This document shows, one piece after another, positions 5,005 through 6,750 of a stretch of 6,750 nucleotides of DNA. The stretch lies in assembly GCA_905187695.1 (NCBI GenBank), contig CAJJIY010000052.1:1-6750 (forward strand). The letters are read 5' to 3'. This stretch comes from an uncultured Eubacteriales bacterium. Lineage in GTDB: Bacteria; Bacillota; Clostridia; Oscillospirales; CAG-272. How positions within the stretch are numbered: position 1 is the stretch's first letter; each line of letters opens with the position of its first letter. Made by a program: the position numbers and the translations under genes. The notes beneath the pieces are model-generated. The model made no database searches. It worked only from the letters and a program-made list of their open reading frames with translations, and was not told the DNA's origin.

Positions 5005-6069
5005 ATGATGAAAAGCGAAAAAATGACAGAACTCATTCTGCAAGAAACAAAAAACGGAGCTTTCGGCCCTTCCGGCAGTGTTTTTCCGGGCGTCCGGGAA
5101 CTGTGCGCCCGCTATGGCGTGGCCAACAAGACCGCTCTCTCGGTCTTCCGGCAACTAAAAAAGGCCGGCGCTCTTTTTGATGTGGGCAAGAAAAACTATC
5201 TCCTTGCCGGACGCGCCGCACCCGATGCGCCGCTTTTCCGTGCGCTCGGCGAAAGGCGCCCGGTGCTTGGCTTTCACACCTGCGAAATCGACAATCAGTT
5301 TATGTCCAACATTGTGGGGCGTTTTGTCCGGATGGCGGGAGAAGCCGGCTATGAAGTACTGATTTTATGCAGCAACAACGACAAAGAACGGGAACTGCGG
5401 CAAATGACAACTTTCGTCCGGCTGGGTGTGAGGGGATTTGTTTCTTTTTCCCGCGCCTATTTTGAGCATGCGGATTTCTTTTCCCGCCTGCCCGTTCCTT
5501 TCGTCCTGTCCGGTTCGGTCAACCCGGAACTTCCGACCAATTATGTCACCACCTCTAATTTTCACGCCGGCATCAAAGCGGCGGAGCACCTTCTCTCCTG
5601 CGGTTACCGGACTTTTTGCTATGTCGGAAACAATCCCGAAAAAGAGACCCGCCGAAAAGGATTTTTGTCCCATTTGCGCGAGGCGGGCGTGCCTTCCGGA
5701 AATATTTTCACCTTCCGCTATGAAAACGGCCGCCTTCCGGAAGGCTTTTACCGCTTGGCCTCCGGCGCCACCCGGCAAAACCGACTGGCTGTCTTTTGCT
5801 ATCACGACCTTATCGCCATGCGGATTTATGAGATTGCGCGGCAGTCCGTCAAAAAAATCCCGGATGAGATCGGCGTGGTGGGTTTTGACAATCTACCGCT
5901 TTCCGACCTGCTGGAACCCCGGCTGTGTAGCATTGCCTACAGCTATGAAAATCTGGCCGCAAACTGTTTTTCAATCCTGAAAGCGCAGATTGAAGATCCG
6001 CTTGCCCCGCCCCGGCAGACCGAACTGCCTTCCTATCTCATTGTCAAGGAAAGCACGGCAAAACTGTAA
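5005..6069 (+). CDS. GntR-type HTH / LacI-type sugar-binding transcriptional regulator
   Basis: The protein (354 residues from the ATG at 5005) joins a GntR-like winged helix (about 1-68: FPGVRELCARYGVANKTALS is the recognition region, LFDVGKKNYLLAG the wing) to a LacI/periplasmic-binding-protein-type effector domain (about 86-348). In the latter, GFHTCEIDNQFMSNIVGRF, CYHDLIAMRIYEIA (265-278) and IPDEIGVVGFDNLP (285-298) are characteristic. This is the architecture of AraR-like regulators, which leave DNA when a sugar binds. Divergent transcription next to the sugar operon strongly suggests that it controls the operon and possibly itself. The start is ambiguous among ATGs at 5005, 5008 and 5023; none has a ribosome site. 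A TTG at 4969 is excluded because it is the -35 box. An intrinsic terminator follows at 6113. The ligand cannot be predicted. Confidence 0.88.
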   Translation: MMKSEKMTELILQETKNGAFGPSGSVFPGVRELCARYGVANKTALSVFRQLKKAGALFDVGKKNYLLAGRAAPDAPLFRALGERRPVLGFHTCEIDNQFMSNIVGRFVRMAGEAGYEVLILCSNNDKERELRQMTTFVRLGVRGFVSFSRAYFEHADFFSRLPVPFVLSGSVNPELPTNYVTTSNFHAGIKAAEHLLSCGYRTFCYVGNNPEKETRRKGFLSHLREAGVPSGNIFTFRYENGRLPEGFYRLASGATRQNRLAVFCYHDLIAMRIYEIARQSVKKIPDEIGVVGFDNLPLSDLLEPRLCSIAYSYENLAANCFSILKAQIEDPLAPPRQTELPSYLIVKESTAKL

Positions 6070-6112
6070 ACGCCGTTTGCCCTTGCGGGATGCTCGTTCG
6101 AAAAAACGATTC

Positions 6113-6143
6113 TCCGCCCCGGTTTTGCTGGGGCGGATTTTTT
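6113..6143 (+). terminator. Intrinsic terminator of the regulator gene
   Basis: TCCGCCCC (6113-6120) pairs perfectly with GGGGCGGA (6130-6137) around a 9-nt loop, followed by six T residues (6138-6143). It lies 44 bp after the regulator stop codon. Confidence 0.88.
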
Positions 6144-6181
6144 GACTTTTCAGAGATTTTCACTCACCTTAAAACATTCCC

Positions 6182-6199
6182 GCGCGTTGCAAAACGCGC
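6182..6199. repeat. GC-rich hairpin with GCAA tetraloop
   Basis: GCGCGTT (6182-6188) pairs perfectly with AACGCGC (6193-6199) across a GCAA loop, a GNRA-type tetraloop on the plus strand. No T-tract follows. It is the first of several inverted repeats in the gene-free stretch 6144-6341; a role is not clear. Confidence 0.4.
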
Positions 6200-6210
6200 T
6201 TCCCATGCCC

Positions 6211-6236
6211 CCGGAATTTTCCGGATTTTCTTTTTT
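6211..6236 (+). terminator. Weak terminator-like hairpin
   Basis: CCGGAATTTTCCGG (6211-6224) is a short inverted repeat, followed by a T-rich run ATTTTCTTTTTT (6225-6236). The stem is only about 5 bp once a workable loop is allowed, so termination would be weak. Confidence 0.35.
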
Positions 6237-6237
6237 C

Positions 6238-6281
6238 AGGGTAAAAATTCGTGCCACGAATTTTTACCCTTTTTTCTTTTT
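6238..6281 (+). terminator. Strong terminator-like 33-bp perfect palindrome with T-tract
   Basis: Positions 6238-6253 and 6255-6270 are exact reverse complements (AGGGTAAAAATTCGTG and its complement) around a single central C. The right arm runs into TTTTTTCTTTTT. It fits an intrinsic terminator on the plus strand, a second one 95 bp after that of the regulator. The almost loop-free symmetry is unusual and could also be a protein site. Confidence 0.65.
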
Positions 6282-6305
6282 AACCCGGACAGAATTGTCC
6301 GGGTT
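6282..6305. promoter_or_regulatory. 24-bp palindrome, candidate operator of the HTH gene
   Basis: AACCCGGACA (6282-6291) and TGTCCGGGTT (6296-6305) are perfect arms around GAAT. No T-tract follows on either strand, so it is not a terminator. It ends 36 bp before the ATG of the HTH gene. A possible -10 (TACAAT, 6312-6317) lies just downstream, so a bound protein would block the -35 region. Confidence 0.5.
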
Positions 6306-6311
6306 GACCTT

Positions 6312-6335
6312 TACAATGAGGACGGAAAGGAGGTG
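6312..6335 (+). promoter_or_regulatory. Possible -10 box and ribosome site of the HTH gene
   Basis: TACAAT (6312-6317) could be a -10 element, but no convincing -35 is visible 17 bp upstream, where the palindrome lies. AAAGGAGGTG (6326-6335) is a near-perfect ribosome site, with GGAGG 8 nt before the ATG at 6342. The ribosome site is firm, the promoter is tentative. Confidence 0.45.
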
Positions 6336-6341
6336 AGCCGT

Positions 6342-6750
6342 ATGGGAAACGCAGAACGCAGACGCGAAATCATGAAAATACTGTGCCGGCGCAGATCAGA
6401 GACCATGGTTCGTCTGTCTTGCGAACTCGGCGTTTCCCTGCGGACGATCCAGCGGGACATTGAAGCACTCGGCCAAAGTGAACCGATCTACACTCAGCCG
6501 GGAAAATACGGCGGTGTTTATGTCATGGAAAACTATCGGCCGGACCGGATGTACATGACCGAGGAAGAAATTGCAGTGCTCAAAAAACTGCAGATATCCG
6601 TAAAAGCCGGGACGCCGTTCCGGCCAACGGTTCAGGTTGTACTGCTCATCGCAAAGCACTTCCCGAAGCTGCCTGCTCAGTTTTCGTGCCACCGACGCGC
6701 TTTCGGAATGTTTTTTATCCTTGCGGTGGGCTTTGATATATTCCACACGC
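6342..6750 (+). CDS. Small HTH (DeoR/HTH_11-like) regulator of mobile-element type, 3' end aberrant/partial
   Basis: From the ATG at 6342 the product begins MGNAERRREIMKILCRRRSE and carries a helix-turn-helix, LSCELGVSLRTIQRDIEALG (25-44). IYTQPGKYGGVYVMENYRPD (49-68) and RMYMTEEEIAVLKKL (69-83) follow. This is a recognisable small regulator, common in clostridial integrative and conjugative elements, and is probably DNA-binding and cytoplasmic. In the family a short acidic C-terminal tail follows. Here the similarity ends at about residue 84 (position 6593), and the open frame continues to the window edge with sequence (FRPTVQVVLLIAKHF and on) that looks like antisense of a minus-strand reading frame. 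The gene is therefore probably 3'-truncated at a join near 6593. The start is well fixed by AAAGGAGGTG. Confidence 0.7.
   Translation, partial: MGNAERRREIMKILCRRRSETMVRLSCELGVSLRTIQRDIEALGQSEPIYTQPGKYGGVYVMENYRPDRMYMTEEEIAVLKKLQISVKAGTPFRPTVQVVLLIAKHFPKLPAQFSCHRRAFGMFFILAVGFDIFHT
6396..6749 (-). CDS. Unidentified protein fragment entering from the right edge
   Basis: A minus-strand frame open at the right edge reads VEYIKAHRKDKKHSESASVA and then LSRQLREVLCDEQYNLNRWP. This is a hydrophilic, basic sequence that looks like true protein down to about position 6594. It then continues antisense through the HTH gene to a TGA at 6396, where the sequence (FFEHCNFFLGHV and on) has no gene-like character. 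I do not recognise the family. The likely reading is the C-terminal part of a neighbouring gene cut by the same join that truncates the HTH gene. The N-terminus lies outside the window. Confidence 0.35.
   Translation of the reverse strand, partial: RVEYIKAHRKDKKHSESASVARKLSRQLREVLCDEQYNLNRWPERRPGFYGYLQFFEHCNFFLGHVHPVRPIVFHDINTAVFSRLSVDRFTLAECFNVPLDRPQGNAEFARQTNHGL

Noticed and set aside
5365..5980. Overlapping frames on both strands inside the regulator gene
   Set aside because: Shadows of the GntR/LacI coding frame.
6142..6336. Plus-strand 64-codon frame across the hairpin region
   Set aside because: Runs through two terminators and an operator-like dyad, no ribosome site; not protein-like.
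1..6750. CRISPR arrays, tRNA or rRNA genes, complete insertion sequences
   Set aside because: No regularly spaced repeats, cloverleaf-like sequence, rRNA-like stretches or transposase were seen.

Overview
The window looks like DNA from a Gram-positive anaerobe of the class Clostridia, probably a gut Oscillospiraceae/Lachnospiraceae-type bacterium. The clues are moderate GC content, strong AGGAGG-type ribosome sites, intrinsic terminators, a GntR/LacI-hybrid regulator, and two edge fragments resembling genes of clostridial conjugative elements. This taxonomic call is an inference from gene style; nothing here fixes the species.

Left edge (1-509): the C-terminal part of a ParB/RepB/Spo0J-like partition protein runs off the left edge on the minus strand. 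It lacks the N-terminal ParB nuclease-like domain. Just upstream are an 11-codon mini-ORF with its own ribosome site, a perfect 14-bp inverted repeat that would hide that ribosome site, and a plus-strand intrinsic terminator with no obvious plus-strand gene to serve.

Centre (510-4857, minus strand): a compact five-gene operon with 4- to 8-bp overlaps or a 14-bp gap between genes. In transcription order it encodes a TIM-barrel glycoside-hydrolase-like protein, a SIS-domain sugar-phosphate protein (UPF0309 type), a PfkB/ribokinase-like sugar kinase, a short Gfo/Idh/MocA-like protein with no NAD-binding Rossmann domain, and a full-length Gfo/Idh/MocA oxidoreductase. All appear cytoplasmic and no transporter is present. 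The set reads as a pathway that cleaves or rearranges an unknown sugar derivative, with oxidation/reduction and phosphorylation steps. The substrate cannot be named from sequence.

Divergent regulator (5005-6069, plus strand): a GntR-type winged helix fused to a LacI-type sugar-binding domain, 147 bp from the operon and most likely its controller. The intergenic region holds a near-consensus sigma-A promoter whose start point falls on the regulator's ATG, suggesting a leaderless mRNA. It also holds an extended -10 promoter for the operon and two kinds of operator-like repeats.

Right edge (6070-6750): the regulator's terminator is followed by a run of hairpins, including a 33-bp perfect palindrome with a T-tract and a 24-bp palindrome just upstream of the next gene. 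That gene is a small HTH regulator of a type common on clostridial mobile elements. Its family-like sequence stops near 6593, where it meets an unidentified minus-strand reading frame entering from the right. Broken mobile-element-type genes on both sides suggest the sugar cassette sits within or between element remnants, or that these are assembly joins.
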